From Rhizobium sp. BK196 (GTDB lineage: Bacteria > Pseudomonadota > Alphaproteobacteria > Rhizobiales > Rhizobiaceae), in NCBI RefSeq assembly GCF_014193255.1, contig NZ_JACHZB010000001.1:528018-592017 (forward strand): a stretch of 64,000 bases of DNA, written 5' to 3'. Under the pieces are notes generated by a model that saw nothing but the letters and a program-made list of their open reading frames with translations, ran no database searches and was not told the origin of the DNA. Below, piece after piece: positions 26,515 to 34,721 of this stretch (the first letter of the stretch is position 1; each line of letters begins with the position of its first letter). Made by a program: the position numbers and the translations under genes.

Positions 26515-27237
26515 ATGGACATCGCGCGCAGTGAAGATCCTGACACAACTATTCCGGCGACCTGCCGCGTCTGTGAGGCACGCCACGGCGTTGTCTGCGG
26601 GGCGCTGACGGCTGCCCAGCTGCGCGAACTCTGCAAGCATTCGACTCGCCGCAAACTCGATGCCGGCTCCGAGATCGTCGCCCAGGGCGAGGAAGTTTCG
26701 TCTTATTCCAACATCATGAATGGCGTGGTGAAGCTCTGCAAGGTGCTGCCCGATGGACGCCAGCAGATCGTCGGCCTGCAATTCGTCCCCGATTTCATCG
26801 GCCGCCCCTTCGTGCCTGAAAGCACACTGTCGGCCGAAGCAGCCACACCGACGGAAATCTGCGTCTTCCCCCGTGGGCTGCTCGACCGGATGATACTGGA
26901 GACGCCTGAACTGCAGCACAACCTGCATGCCCAGGCGCTGAAGGAGTTGGATGCTGCGCGGGAGTGGATGCTCACACTTGGCCGTCGCACGGCCCAGGAA
27001 AAGGTCGCAAGCCTTCTCTATCTCATCGCCACGCATGCCGAGCCGGAAACGGCAAGCAGCGCGGCCTTCGACCTGCCGCTCTCACGTGCCGAGATTGCCG
27101 ATTTCCTAGGGCTGACGATCGAAACCGTCAGCCGCCAGATGACGAAGCTGCGCAAGCAGGGCGTCATCCGCATCGAGAACAACCGGCATATCACAGTGCC
27201 CGATATGGACGAACTGGAGCGCCTGGTTACGGCCTGA
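26515..27237 (+). CDS. fnrN: Oxygen-sensing Crp/Fnr family regulator
   Basis: The product is 240 residues. N-terminal cysteines 17, 20 and 28 (C-x2-C-x7-C) plus Cys75 in VVKLCKVLPDG are the four ligands for an oxygen-labile [4Fe-4S] cluster. A cyclic-nucleotide-type beta-roll follows, then a long dimer helix (ALKELDAAREWMLTLGRRTAQEKVASLL). The C-terminal HTH is IADFLGLTIETVSRQMTKL with the E--SR specificity residues for TTGAT. It should activate microaerobic genes such as fixNOQP in nodules. Two anaeroboxes upstream indicate autoregulation. The start at ATG 26515 retains the cysteine motif. Confidence 0.93.
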   Translation: MDIARSEDPDTTIPATCRVCEARHGVVCGALTAAQLRELCKHSTRRKLDAGSEIVAQGEEVSSYSNIMNGVVKLCKVLPDGRQQIVGLQFVPDFIGRPFVPESTLSAEAATPTEICVFPRGLLDRMILETPELQHNLHAQALKELDAAREWMLTLGRRTAQEKVASLLYLIATHAEPETASSAAFDLPLSRAEIADFLGLTIETVSRQMTKLRKQGVIRIENNRHITVPDMDELERLVTA

Positions 27238-27242
27238 TCTGA

Positions 27243-27671
27243 TTACTGCGTGATCACGACGCGGGTATTGGCAAGACCGTTTTCCCGCGTCATCGAGAAG
27301 AATTCCGCCGCATTGGCGGGATCGAGGCGTACACAGCCATGCGAGGCCGGCGTGCCGAGCCGCTTGCGTTCGAACGTGGCATGAACGGCATAACCGCCGT
27401 TGAAGAACACGGCGAACGGCATCGGCGCATTGTCGTATTTCTTGGAGCGGTGATCGCGCGACAGCCACTTGGCGCTCCACGAACCGGTCGGCGTGGTATA
27501 ACCCTTGCGCGCCGTCGAAACCTTCCAGCGATACTTCACCCAACCGTTCTCGCTGACGGTCATCGTCTGCTTGCTGAGGCTGATATTGGCAACCAGCGTG
27601 GCAGCCTGAGCCGCGCCAGGAGAAAACTGCAATAACAACACTGCGGTAGCAGCCGCAAAAAACGTCTTCAT
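27243..27671 (-). CDS. L,D-transpeptidase (YkuD family), secreted
   Basis: The product is 142 residues with a signal peptide (MKTFFAAATAVLLLQFSPGAAQA) and a compact YkuD domain. The catalytic motif is HATFERKRLGTPASHGCVRL with the nucleophile Cys in SHGCVR. It forms 3-3 cross-links in peptidoglycan or attaches proteins to it, in the periplasm. No LysM or other binding domain is present. It is convergent with fnrN (5-base gap) and otherwise a single gene. Confidence 0.9.
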   Translation of the reverse strand: MKTFFAAATAVLLLQFSPGAAQAATLVANISLSKQTMTVSENGWVKYRWKVSTARKGYTTPTGSWSAKWLSRDHRSKKYDNAPMPFAVFFNGGYAVHATFERKRLGTPASHGCVRLDPANAAEFFSMTRENGLANTRVVITQ

Positions 27672-27808
27672 GGTCGTCCCTCTGTCGAACCTTTAAAGGC
27701 TTATTTTCGCCCAACGAGAGAAGAGACTACGGCAATACTTCCTATTTTGCTTTAACTCGAATGGTAATCACATTTCTAACAAGGATGACTATTTGACGGC
27801 GCTCCGCC

Positions 27809-29317
27809 TTACTCAGGAAACCCGGCCTTGCGGTATCCATCGACGAAATGCGCCAGAGTGGCCGCGTCCCGGAACGGTTCCGTCGCCGCCCAATGGCTGA
27901 TCGAAAATTGCGGGTTTGCAACGAGGAACAGTTCGGCTTCGCTGCGCGCTTCGTCCAGCCGGCCAAGCTGCGCAAGGCCTGCCGCCAGAAAACGGCGTGA
28001 ACTCGTGCGGTAGGTCTCTTCGCGCCGCAGCGTCTCGACGACGGCTTCATAGTTGCGACAGGCATATTGCGCCTGACCGAGCGTCAGATAATACCAGCTG
28101 GCCGGAAACGGGTTCAGCCGGAAGGCCTTGCCGATCTGTTCGAGACCTTCATCGATCCGCCCGGCGAGAACGGAAATGTCCGACAGCGCCGCCCAGGTAT
28201 CGGCCTCGTTCGGGTCCAGCGCGATCGCCTTTTCGAACTCCGTATCCGCTTCGGCAAAGTTCCGCTCGTAGGCAAGAAGATAGGCGAGCACCCAGCGGCA
28301 GCCGGCATCGTTGGGATCAAGCGCCACAGCCTTGCGCGCCAGTTCCAGGGCAACGCTGCGATCTGCTTCGGTTGGACCGCCGCTATGCACCCATCCCATC
28401 CAATGGTTCAGCGCCAGCCAGCGATGCGCCTCGGCATAATCAGGATCGAGCGCAATCGCCCGCGTCAGCATCAGCTGCGTTTCCCGCGCACTTTGCGGCG
28501 CATCATCCATCAGCGTGCGCGCCCGCACGCAAAGATCATAGGCTTCGAGGCTCTTCGGCCGATTGCGTGGCGGCGGCGGATGCAGCCGGCCGAGCAACGC
28601 CTCGACGATCTTGCCGGTGACCTCGTCCTGAACGGCAAAAATATCGTCCAGGCCGCGGTCGAAACGCTCCGCCCAGAGATGATCGCCACTCTCGGCATCG
28701 ACAAGCCGGGCATTGATGCGCACGCGCCCGGCCGCCCGTCTTGCGCTGCCATCGAGCAGGTAACGCACCCCAAGCTCTCCGGCGACATCACGCACATCCA
28801 TCGCCTTTCCCTTATAGGCAAAGCTCGAATTGCGGGCGATGACGAAGAGGCCCGAGGTCCGGGAAAGATCGGTAATCAGGTCTTCGGTCAGGCCATCCGC
28901 AAAACCCTCCTGCTCCGGATCGCCGCTGACCGTAACGAAGGGCAGTACGGCAATCGAGGGTTTGTCCGGCAGCGCCAGAGCTTTTCGCTTCCCGCTGCCG
29001 AGCTGTTTTATGGCACCGGTGAAGCGATAGCCGATACGCGGAACCGTAGAGATCCATTCACCGCCGTCAGCGGCAGGACCCAGCAGCTTGCGCAGCTGCG
29101 CGATCTGGACGGTGAGGTTACCCTCCTCGACGGCCGTGCCCGGCCAGGCCGCATCCATCAGCTCGGTCTTGGCCAGAATTTCGCCGGGCCGCCCGACGAG
29201 CGCGGCAAGCAGCTTTACCCCGCGGTGCCCGATAGCAACGGGATCGTCGTTCCGAAGAAGCGTCCCCGCCTCCGGATCAAGCACGAACGGACCAAAGGCA
29301 AAACGCGCTCCCTGCAT
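27809..29317 (-). CDS. Winged-helix (OmpR/CadC-type) regulator with TolB-like and TPR domains
   Basis: The product is 502 residues. It begins with an OmpR-type DNA-binding domain (FAFGPFVLDPEAGTLL, then EGNLTVQIAQLRKLLG and IGYRFTG). Next is a region beginning PSIAVLPFVTVSGDPEQEGFADGLTEDLI, found in the rhizobial 'adenylate cyclase-like' family, though no cyclase catalytic domain exists. The C-terminal half is TPR repeats (ALDPDYAEAHRWLALN, ALDPNDAGCRWVLAY, ALDPNEADTWAALSD). There is no receiver domain or membrane span. I chose ATG 29317, with AGGA upstream; ATGs at 29341 and 29326 are also in frame. The target is unknown; it is divergent from plsY. Confidence 0.82.
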   Translation of the reverse strand: MQGARFAFGPFVLDPEAGTLLRNDDPVAIGHRGVKLLAALVGRPGEILAKTELMDAAWPGTAVEEGNLTVQIAQLRKLLGPAADGGEWISTVPRIGYRFTGAIKQLGSGKRKALALPDKPSIAVLPFVTVSGDPEQEGFADGLTEDLITDLSRTSGLFVIARNSSFAYKGKAMDVRDVAGELGVRYLLDGSARRAAGRVRINARLVDAESGDHLWAERFDRGLDDIFAVQDEVTGKIVEALLGRLHPPPPRNRPKSLEAYDLCVRARTLMDDAPQSARETQLMLTRAIALDPDYAEAHRWLALNHWMGWVHSGGPTEADRSVALELARKAVALDPNDAGCRWVLAYLLAYERNFAEADTEFEKAIALDPNEADTWAALSDISVLAGRIDEGLEQIGKAFRLNPFPASWYYLTLGQAQYACRNYEAVVETLRREETYRTSSRRFLAAGLAQLGRLDEARSEAELFLVANPQFSISHWAATEPFRDAATLAHFVDGYRKAGFPE

Positions 29318-29494
29318 GGCGCGCATCCTAGAGGCTTTCATGCCGGGTTGGAACCATCCCGCCTGACGCCATTCGATCTCGGCATTCCCGCGGACAATTT
29401 CGTCCGCTCAGGCGCGTGGCATTCTAGGGACGGCTGGTTTAATCGTGTTCGATCAGATAATTACGGGCTGAAAATAGAGCGTCGAGGTACACCC

Positions 29495-30154
29495 ATGGTT
29501 TTCTGGATAGCAAGTCTGGTTGGACTGGCGGTCGCCTATCTCTTCGGCTCCCTGCCCACGGGCTATCTGGCGGGCAAACTGCTCAAGGGCATGGATATCC
29601 GCGAGCATGGTTCCAGATCCACCGGAGCAACGAACGTACTCAGAACGCTCGGTAAATGGCCTGCCTTGGCGGTTCTCCTGATCGATGTGCTGAAAGGTGT
29701 CGCAGCAGTCGTCTTTGCCCGCTGGTTTTATCTCTGGTTCTCGACAGTCTCATCGGGCATCCCACCGACAGCACCTGACCTGCAAAGCGCGGAGCCCTGG
29801 ACTGTTTGCCTGGCCGGCCTTGGCGTGCTGTTGGGGCATGGCCGTTCGATCTGGCTGAACTTTACGGGAGGCAAGTCTGCTGCGACGGGGCTCGGCGTGT
29901 TGCTGGCAATGTCCTGGCCCGTCGGTTTAGGGGCTGCGGCAGTTTTCTGCCTTGCGCTGGCCGCTTTCCGCATTGTTTCCCTGAGTTCGATGCTGGCAGC
30001 GTTGACGGCCATCGCTCTCGTCTGCGGCCTAGAGCAACCGTTGCCCTATCGGCTGCTGGTAATATCGGGCGGCCTCTACGTGATTATACGCCATCGCGCC
30101 AATATCAGGCGGCTGCTGGCTGGGACGGAGCCACGTCTGGGCAAAGTCGCCTAG
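29495..30154 (+). CDS. plsY: Glycerol-3-phosphate acyltransferase PlsY
   Basis: The product is 219 residues with about five membrane segments. Motif 1 is FGSLPTGYLAGKLL, motif 2 is HGSRSTGATNVLRTLGK and motif 3 is LNFTGGKSAATGLG. It acylates glycerol 3-phosphate from acyl-phosphate at the inner membrane in phospholipid synthesis. Motif 2 usually reads GSGNxGATN; the GSRSTGATN form and the LAGLGVLLGHGRSIWLNFTGGK stretch resemble cyanobacterial PlsY, so this may be an acquired paralogue. The start is ATG 29495 behind GAGGT; a very long open frame upstream is the shadow of the opposite regulator gene. Confidence 0.9.
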   Translation: MVFWIASLVGLAVAYLFGSLPTGYLAGKLLKGMDIREHGSRSTGATNVLRTLGKWPALAVLLIDVLKGVAAVVFARWFYLWFSTVSSGIPPTAPDLQSAEPWTVCLAGLGVLLGHGRSIWLNFTGGKSAATGLGVLLAMSWPVGLGAAAVFCLALAAFRIVSLSSMLAALTAIALVCGLEQPLPYRLLVISGGLYVIIRHRANIRRLLAGTEPRLGKVA

Positions 30155-30207
30155 AATCGAAAACGCACAGGCACCATACGCTTCTTGCTGCCAGAGCAAG
30201 CAGCGTT

Positions 30208-31119
30208 TCAATCCTGCCTGACGATGGCGCCGACTGCATTGACGAGCACGCGTGACGCGGTCAGCGCCGACAGGCCGTCGATATCAGCAGGTGGATAAAA
30301 TTCGACCAGATCGAACCCGGCGATTCTCGCCCGCCTGCCGAGGCCGGCAATCAAGTCGATCACCTGCGTGTAGGTAAGGCCACCAGGGGTACGCGCCGCC
30401 ACGCCGGGCATGATACCGGGATCGATGCTGTCGCAATCGAGAGTGACGACGACCTGCGCTCCCTCGGGAATATGCCGGAGAGCGGCTTCGATACCCACGG
30501 TGTGGATCTCGCGGGCAGTGACAAAGCGGCTGCCATAGCGTTGCGCCGCTTCCACCTCGGTGATGCGCGCGCTGCCGACGCTGCGCAGGCCGACTTGCAC
30601 CATACCGGCGACATGCGGCATCTCGCTCGCCCGGCGCATCGGACTTGAATAGCCGTAGCGCTCGCCATGCACCTCGTCGCGCCAGTCGATATGGGCATCG
30701 ATCTGCAGGACCCAGACCGACCCTTGATCCGCGAAGCCGGCGAGGAAGGGAAAGGTCACGGAACAATCGCCCCCGAGCAGGATCGGTACAGCCGATAGCG
30801 CCAGGATTTCGCGCGTCTTCGCCTCGATCCGGGCGCGGTTACCGGCATTGTCATGCATGGTGGTCTTGATGTCGCCGACATCGACGCAGGAGATCGGCCT
30901 GCCGGAAAACAGCGGGCCGCCGAGATCGAAATCCCAATGCTCGATGAGACCGGCATCCTCCCAGCTCGCAGTGCGGATGGCACCGGCGGCCAGCGCATAA
31001 CCGCTGCTGTCCTTGCCGGGATAGGTACTGCCGTGCGCGGCTGCGAAGATCACCGCACGGGGCAAACGCCCATCGGCCAGGCGATCTGGAAGGCCGAGAA
31101 AGGAAGATGAGGCGGTCAT
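30208..31119 (-). CDS. Ureohydrolase (agmatinase/arginase family) with altered metal ligand
   Basis: The product is 303 residues. Manganese ligands DAHID (141-145) and TLDCDSIDPG (Asp228, Asp230, Asp233 region) are normal. The first ligand motif, GGDHS in the family, reads LLGGDCSVTF with Cys119 in place of His. The enzyme should hydrolyse a guanidino compound (agmatine, guanidinobutyrate or similar) to an amine and urea, if it is active. The N-terminal GSTYPGKDSSGYALAAGAIR is typical of agmatinase-like proteins. It is a single gene; the substrate is unknown. Confidence 0.85.
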   Translation of the reverse strand: MTASSSFLGLPDRLADGRLPRAVIFAAAHGSTYPGKDSSGYALAAGAIRTASWEDAGLIEHWDFDLGGPLFSGRPISCVDVGDIKTTMHDNAGNRARIEAKTREILALSAVPILLGGDCSVTFPFLAGFADQGSVWVLQIDAHIDWRDEVHGERYGYSSPMRRASEMPHVAGMVQVGLRSVGSARITEVEAAQRYGSRFVTAREIHTVGIEAALRHIPEGAQVVVTLDCDSIDPGIMPGVAARTPGGLTYTQVIDLIAGLGRRARIAGFDLVEFYPPADIDGLSALTASRVLVNAVGAIVRQD

Positions 31120-31306
31120 GTCCTTGTTGTCCTGATAAGGCGGAATCCTGTTTTGCCCTGTTTAGTCCCTTTGGAAGTTTTTGCGAACTTTTTGGAAGCG
31201 CTTAATTACGCCCCGCGCGGCATCCTCCAGACTCCAGCATCCTTTGAAATCGAAGGCCCGATGCGAAATCCAAGTTTCCGGACCTTCAAACCCCATGGAG
31301 CTCATC

Positions 31307-31531
31307 ATGAGCGATTGCTGCACCCTTGCATCCGCCCCGCATCGCAAGTCGGCGCGCCGGCACAACAGTCTGATCATCCTGCGAAGCGCGATCGCGCGCT
31401 GGTTCTGGCGCATCCGCATCCGCCGCGAACGGAAGCAACGGTCCAAAATCAGCCCCGTACTGATTGACGATATCGGCTTGACGGACCAACAGGCAGGCTC
31501 CGAGACCACCGGCTTTTTCTGGCGCGTGTGA
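31307..31531 (+). CDS. DUF1127 small protein
   Basis: The product is 74 residues. The core is basic (RSAIARWFWRIRIRRERKQR) followed by a shortened DUF1127 ending, ISPVLIDDIGLTDQQAG. Such proteins are common in rhizobia; some bind RNA or affect phosphate and C1 metabolism. ATG 31307 has GGAG 7 bases upstream. It ends 12 bases before the MFS transporter gene and is probably co-transcribed with it. The region 31120-31306 shows no gene. Confidence 0.75.
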   Translation: MSDCCTLASAPHRKSARRHNSLIILRSAIARWFWRIRIRRERKQRSKISPVLIDDIGLTDQQAGSETTGFFWRV

Positions 31532-31543
31532 GGCGAATCTCCG

Positions 31544-32746
31544 ATGACAGACAACACTCAGTTTCCTCCAGCCGCAACGATCGACCCGCGCAGCCCGATA
31601 TCGTCAAGCGAAGATCGCATTCCGTGGGCCGCGATGGCAGGCATCATCGCCACCGTCACGGTCTTCGCCATGGCGCAGGGCCTGACCTATCCGCTTCTGA
31701 GCTTCATTCTGGAGCGGCAGGGAACATCATCAGGCCTGATCGGCCTCTCGGCCGCCATGACGCCAACAGGCTTCATTTTCTCCGCACCCTTCATTCCTGC
31801 CCTGTCACATCGCGTGGGCGCCGGGCGGCTTGCCATCCTCTGTTCTATCCTTGCAGCACTCAGCCTGATCGCCATTGCCTGGACGCAGGATCTTTGGGCC
31901 TGGATGCCGCTGCGCTTCCTGCTCGGCGTCTTCGCCAATCCGCTCTACGTGATCAGCGAAACCTGGCTGCTCGCCATCACGCCCGCCGCGCGCCGTGGCC
32001 GCATCATGGGCCTGTACTCGTCCGTCGTATCAGGCGGCTTCGCCATCGGCCCGCTATCCCTAGGCCTTGTCGGAACGGAGGGCTGGCCACCCTTCCTGAT
32101 CGGCATTTTCGCCTTCCTCGTCTGCGGCCTGATCGTGCTTGCCGTCGCAAGACGACTGCCCGACATGCCGCAGGAGGGCGAAACCATATCTGTCGGCGGC
32201 TTCTTCACGCTGGCACCGCTCCTGCTCGCCGCCGTCTTCGTCGCCGCCGGTTTCGAACAGATCCTGCTTGCCCTCTTTGCCGTCTATGGGGCCGCCCTCG
32301 GTAGCCCCGAACCGCGCATCGCCGCGCTGATCACCTGCTTCATCGCAGGCAATGCCGTGCTGCAGATCGTCCTCGGCCGCCTCGCCGAACAATTCGGCTC
32401 GCGCCATACCCTGCTCTTCTGCGTGTTCGCCTCGCTCGCCGGCTGCCTGCTCCTGCCGCTGCTCTTCGATACGTGGCTCATCTGGCCGCTGTTTTTCGCC
32501 TGGGGCGGCGTCTCATTCGGCATCTACACCCTGTCGCTGATCCAGCTCGGCGAACGCTTCACCGGTCAGTCCCTCATCGCAGGCAACGCCGCCTTCGCCC
32601 TCGTCTGGGGCCTCGGCGGCATCGCAGGCTCGCCCGCGACGGGCGTGGCGATGCAGCTGATCGGCCATCAGGGCCTGCCACTATCGCTTGGCCTGCTGGG
32701 TTGTGTCTTGGCGGCGCTTTTGATGGCGGAGAGATGGCGGAGCTAA
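31544..32746 (+). CDS. Major facilitator superfamily transporter
   Basis: The product is 400 residues with 12 predicted membrane segments and the loop signature ARRGRIMGLYSSVVSGGFAIGP between segments 4 and 5. It resembles small-drug or metabolite efflux permeases of the YcaD/Bcr-like type. Substrate unknown. It is convergent with cobD and overlaps its end by 4 bases. Confidence 0.85.
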   Translation: MTDNTQFPPAATIDPRSPISSSEDRIPWAAMAGIIATVTVFAMAQGLTYPLLSFILERQGTSSGLIGLSAAMTPTGFIFSAPFIPALSHRVGAGRLAILCSILAALSLIAIAWTQDLWAWMPLRFLLGVFANPLYVISETWLLAITPAARRGRIMGLYSSVVSGGFAIGPLSLGLVGTEGWPPFLIGIFAFLVCGLIVLAVARRLPDMPQEGETISVGGFFTLAPLLLAAVFVAAGFEQILLALFAVYGAALGSPEPRIAALITCFIAGNAVLQIVLGRLAEQFGSRHTLLFCVFASLAGCLLLPLLFDTWLIWPLFFAWGGVSFGIYTLSLIQLGERFTGQSLIAGNAAFALVWGLGGIAGSPATGVAMQLIGHQGLPLSLGLLGCVLAALLMAERWRS

Positions 32747-33723
32747 AGCAGGCAGACGAAGGCAACGAAGGTAAGCAGCGTCAGCGCCATGCAGCTCGCC
32801 TGAAAGACCGAAATCCCGTCCTCGACGTCGCCCGCCGTCGCCACGTCGCGGCCCGTGCCGTTGATCATAGGCTCACGCACCACCACACCCGAATAGACGC
32901 GCGGGCCGGCAAGCTGGAGATCGAGCGCGCCGGCCATGGCCGCTTCCGGGCGGCCGGAATTCGGCGAGCGGTGCAGCTTGCCGTCGCGGATACCGACCTT
33001 GAACGCATCACGGAAGGCGGTCGTGCCGCGCCGGATGCCGGCACCGACGGCGATCAGCAGGATGGAGAGACGCGCGGCCGGCCAGTTGGCGATATCGTCG
33101 AGCCGGGCAGAAGCCCAGCCGAAATCGACATATTTCTCCGAGCGATGGCCGATCATCGAATCCGCCGTATTCAGCATCTTGTAGAAGAACAGGCCCGGCA
33201 GGCCGAAGATCGCAAACCAGAGGGCCGGCGCCACCACGCCATCGGAAAAATTCTCGGCGAGGCTCTCGATTGCCGCACGGCAGACACCCGGCTCATCCAG
33301 CGTTTCCGGATCACGCCCGACGATGCGCGACACCGCCTTGCGCCCACCGACGAGGCCTTCGCTCTTCAGCGCCGCTGCGACCGCCGCGACGTGATCCGAC
33401 AGGCTCTTCTGCGCCAGGAAAATCGCCACGCAGAAGACTTCGAGCAGGATACCGACGGGGCCGAAGAGCATGAAGAACCAGTGCAGCACCAGGCCGGTGA
33501 CGATGGCGAGCGCCGAGAGCACGAGGATCGCCACCACGCCATTCTGCCGGCGCTGCGCTTTGCTTAAGCTCTCTCGGTTGAAATGCTGGTCGAAATAGCC
33601 GATCGCCCGGCCGAAGATGGCGACCGGATGCGGCACGCGCGTCCACAGCCATTGCGGATCGCCGATGATGCGGTCGAGCAGCAGCGCCAGAACCAGCACG
33701 AGAAAATGTTCATCGATATTCAT
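32743..33723 (-). CDS. cobD: Adenosylcobinamide-phosphate synthase
   Basis: The product is 326 residues, a multi-span inner membrane protein (CbiB/CobD family). Signatures are LLDRIIGDPQWLWTRVPHPVAIFGRAI at the start, ESLAENFSDGVVAPALWFAIFGLPG in the middle, and a C-terminal EAAMAGALDLQLAGP. It joins aminopropanol phosphate (from threonine phosphate) to adenosylcobyric acid in cobalamin nucleotide-loop assembly. Its ATG overlaps the cobC stop by 4 bases; it is the last gene of cobA-cobB-cobC-cobD. Confidence 0.95.
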   Translation of the reverse strand: MNIDEHFLVLVLALLLDRIIGDPQWLWTRVPHPVAIFGRAIGYFDQHFNRESLSKAQRRQNGVVAILVLSALAIVTGLVLHWFFMLFGPVGILLEVFCVAIFLAQKSLSDHVAAVAAALKSEGLVGGRKAVSRIVGRDPETLDEPGVCRAAIESLAENFSDGVVAPALWFAIFGLPGLFFYKMLNTADSMIGHRSEKYVDFGWASARLDDIANWPAARLSILLIAVGAGIRRGTTAFRDAFKVGIRDGKLHRSPNSGRPEAAMAGALDLQLAGPRVYSGVVVREPMINGTGRDVATAGDVEDGISVFQASCMALTLLTFVAFVCLL

Positions 33724-34721
33724 CGGTCAAAGCTCCGAAGGGCCGCAGCAAGTCTTGCATCATCAGCAGCATCCGGTGCGAGGCCGAAGCGCAGCCAGTC
33801 CGGCGCGTAATCGAACCGGCGGACGAGAATATGATGGCGGCAGAGAGTCGTGTAAATGTCACCGGCTCTGGCGTCGGCAACAAGCGTAAGAAGCGGCGTA
33901 CCACCGGCAATGACGAGGCCGGCCCCGGCAAGCACCGCATGGAGGCCTGCCTGTCGCTCGGCAATCGAGCCGGCGATCCCGGAGACATCAGAATTCAGCA
34001 GCGAACCGGCAATCGCAAGCGCCGGCCCGGATACGGCCCAGGGGCCGAGCCAGTCCTCGAAACGCTCGAGAATATCGCCCCGCGCAATGGCAAAGCCCAG
34101 CCGCAGCCCCGCCAGCCCGAAGAATTTTCCGAAGGAACGGAAGATGATCAGGTTCGAAAGCCCTGCCGCATGCGGAGCAAGGCTCGTTTCCGGGCTCATA
34201 TCGCCGAAGGCTTCGTCGACGACCAGAAAGCCGCCTCCCGACTTCAGCCGGTCATGCAGCGCTTCCAGCCTGTCGGCCGCATGGATCCGGCCATCCGGAT
34301 TGTTCGGATTGACGGCGACCGCCAGCCCATGCTCCGCACCGATGTCATCGATATCGCTGACCGCATCGACCACAAAATCAGCGGAGCTGAAAGCGCGAGC
34401 GTATTCCCCATAGGTCGGCGACAGGATGGCCACCCGCTTACCTGGTTGAACAAGCCGCGGCAGGAGCTGAATGATCGACTGCGTGCCAGGAACCGGCAGC
34501 GGCAGGATCGTACCGCTGCGATAATGATCCCGCGCCGCGTGCCGCGCCGTCTCGACCAGATGCCGGTCCGGCAGCCGGTGCCACACCCTTGCAGGGATCT
34601 CCGGCAGCGCCACCGGATTGGGATTGATGCCGGTCGAAAGATCCAGCCAGTCCTCCAGCCGGCCGCCGAAACTCGCAGCCGCAGCGGTGATGCCGCCGCC
34701 ATGCACGATCGGCGCATTCAT
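33720..34721 (-). CDS. cobC: Threonine-phosphate decarboxylase-type aminotransferase-fold protein
   Basis: The product is 333 residues, class I PLP fold. GINPNPVALPEIP at the start, LVVDEAFGDMSPE (PLP-ring Asp) and the PLP lysine in FRSFGKFFGLAGLRLGFA are seen. In cobalamin biosynthesis it makes aminopropanol phosphate from threonine phosphate, which CobD attaches to the corrin. It overlaps cobB by 4 bases upstream and cobD by 4 bases downstream. Confidence 0.93.
   Translation of the reverse strand: MNAPIVHGGGITAAAASFGGRLEDWLDLSTGINPNPVALPEIPARVWHRLPDRHLVETARHAARDHYRSGTILPLPVPGTQSIIQLLPRLVQPGKRVAILSPTYGEYARAFSSADFVVDAVSDIDDIGAEHGLAVAVNPNNPDGRIHAADRLEALHDRLKSGGGFLVVDEAFGDMSPETSLAPHAAGLSNLIIFRSFGKFFGLAGLRLGFAIARGDILERFEDWLGPWAVSGPALAIAGSLLNSDVSGIAGSIAERQAGLHAVLAGAGLVIAGGTPLLTLVADARAGDIYTTLCRHHILVRRFDYAPDWLRFGLAPDAADDARLAAALRSFDR

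Noticed and set aside
28067..29494. Long plus-strand extension upstream of plsY
   Set aside because: Antisense to the TPR regulator; PlsY begins at 29495 with its own ribosome site.
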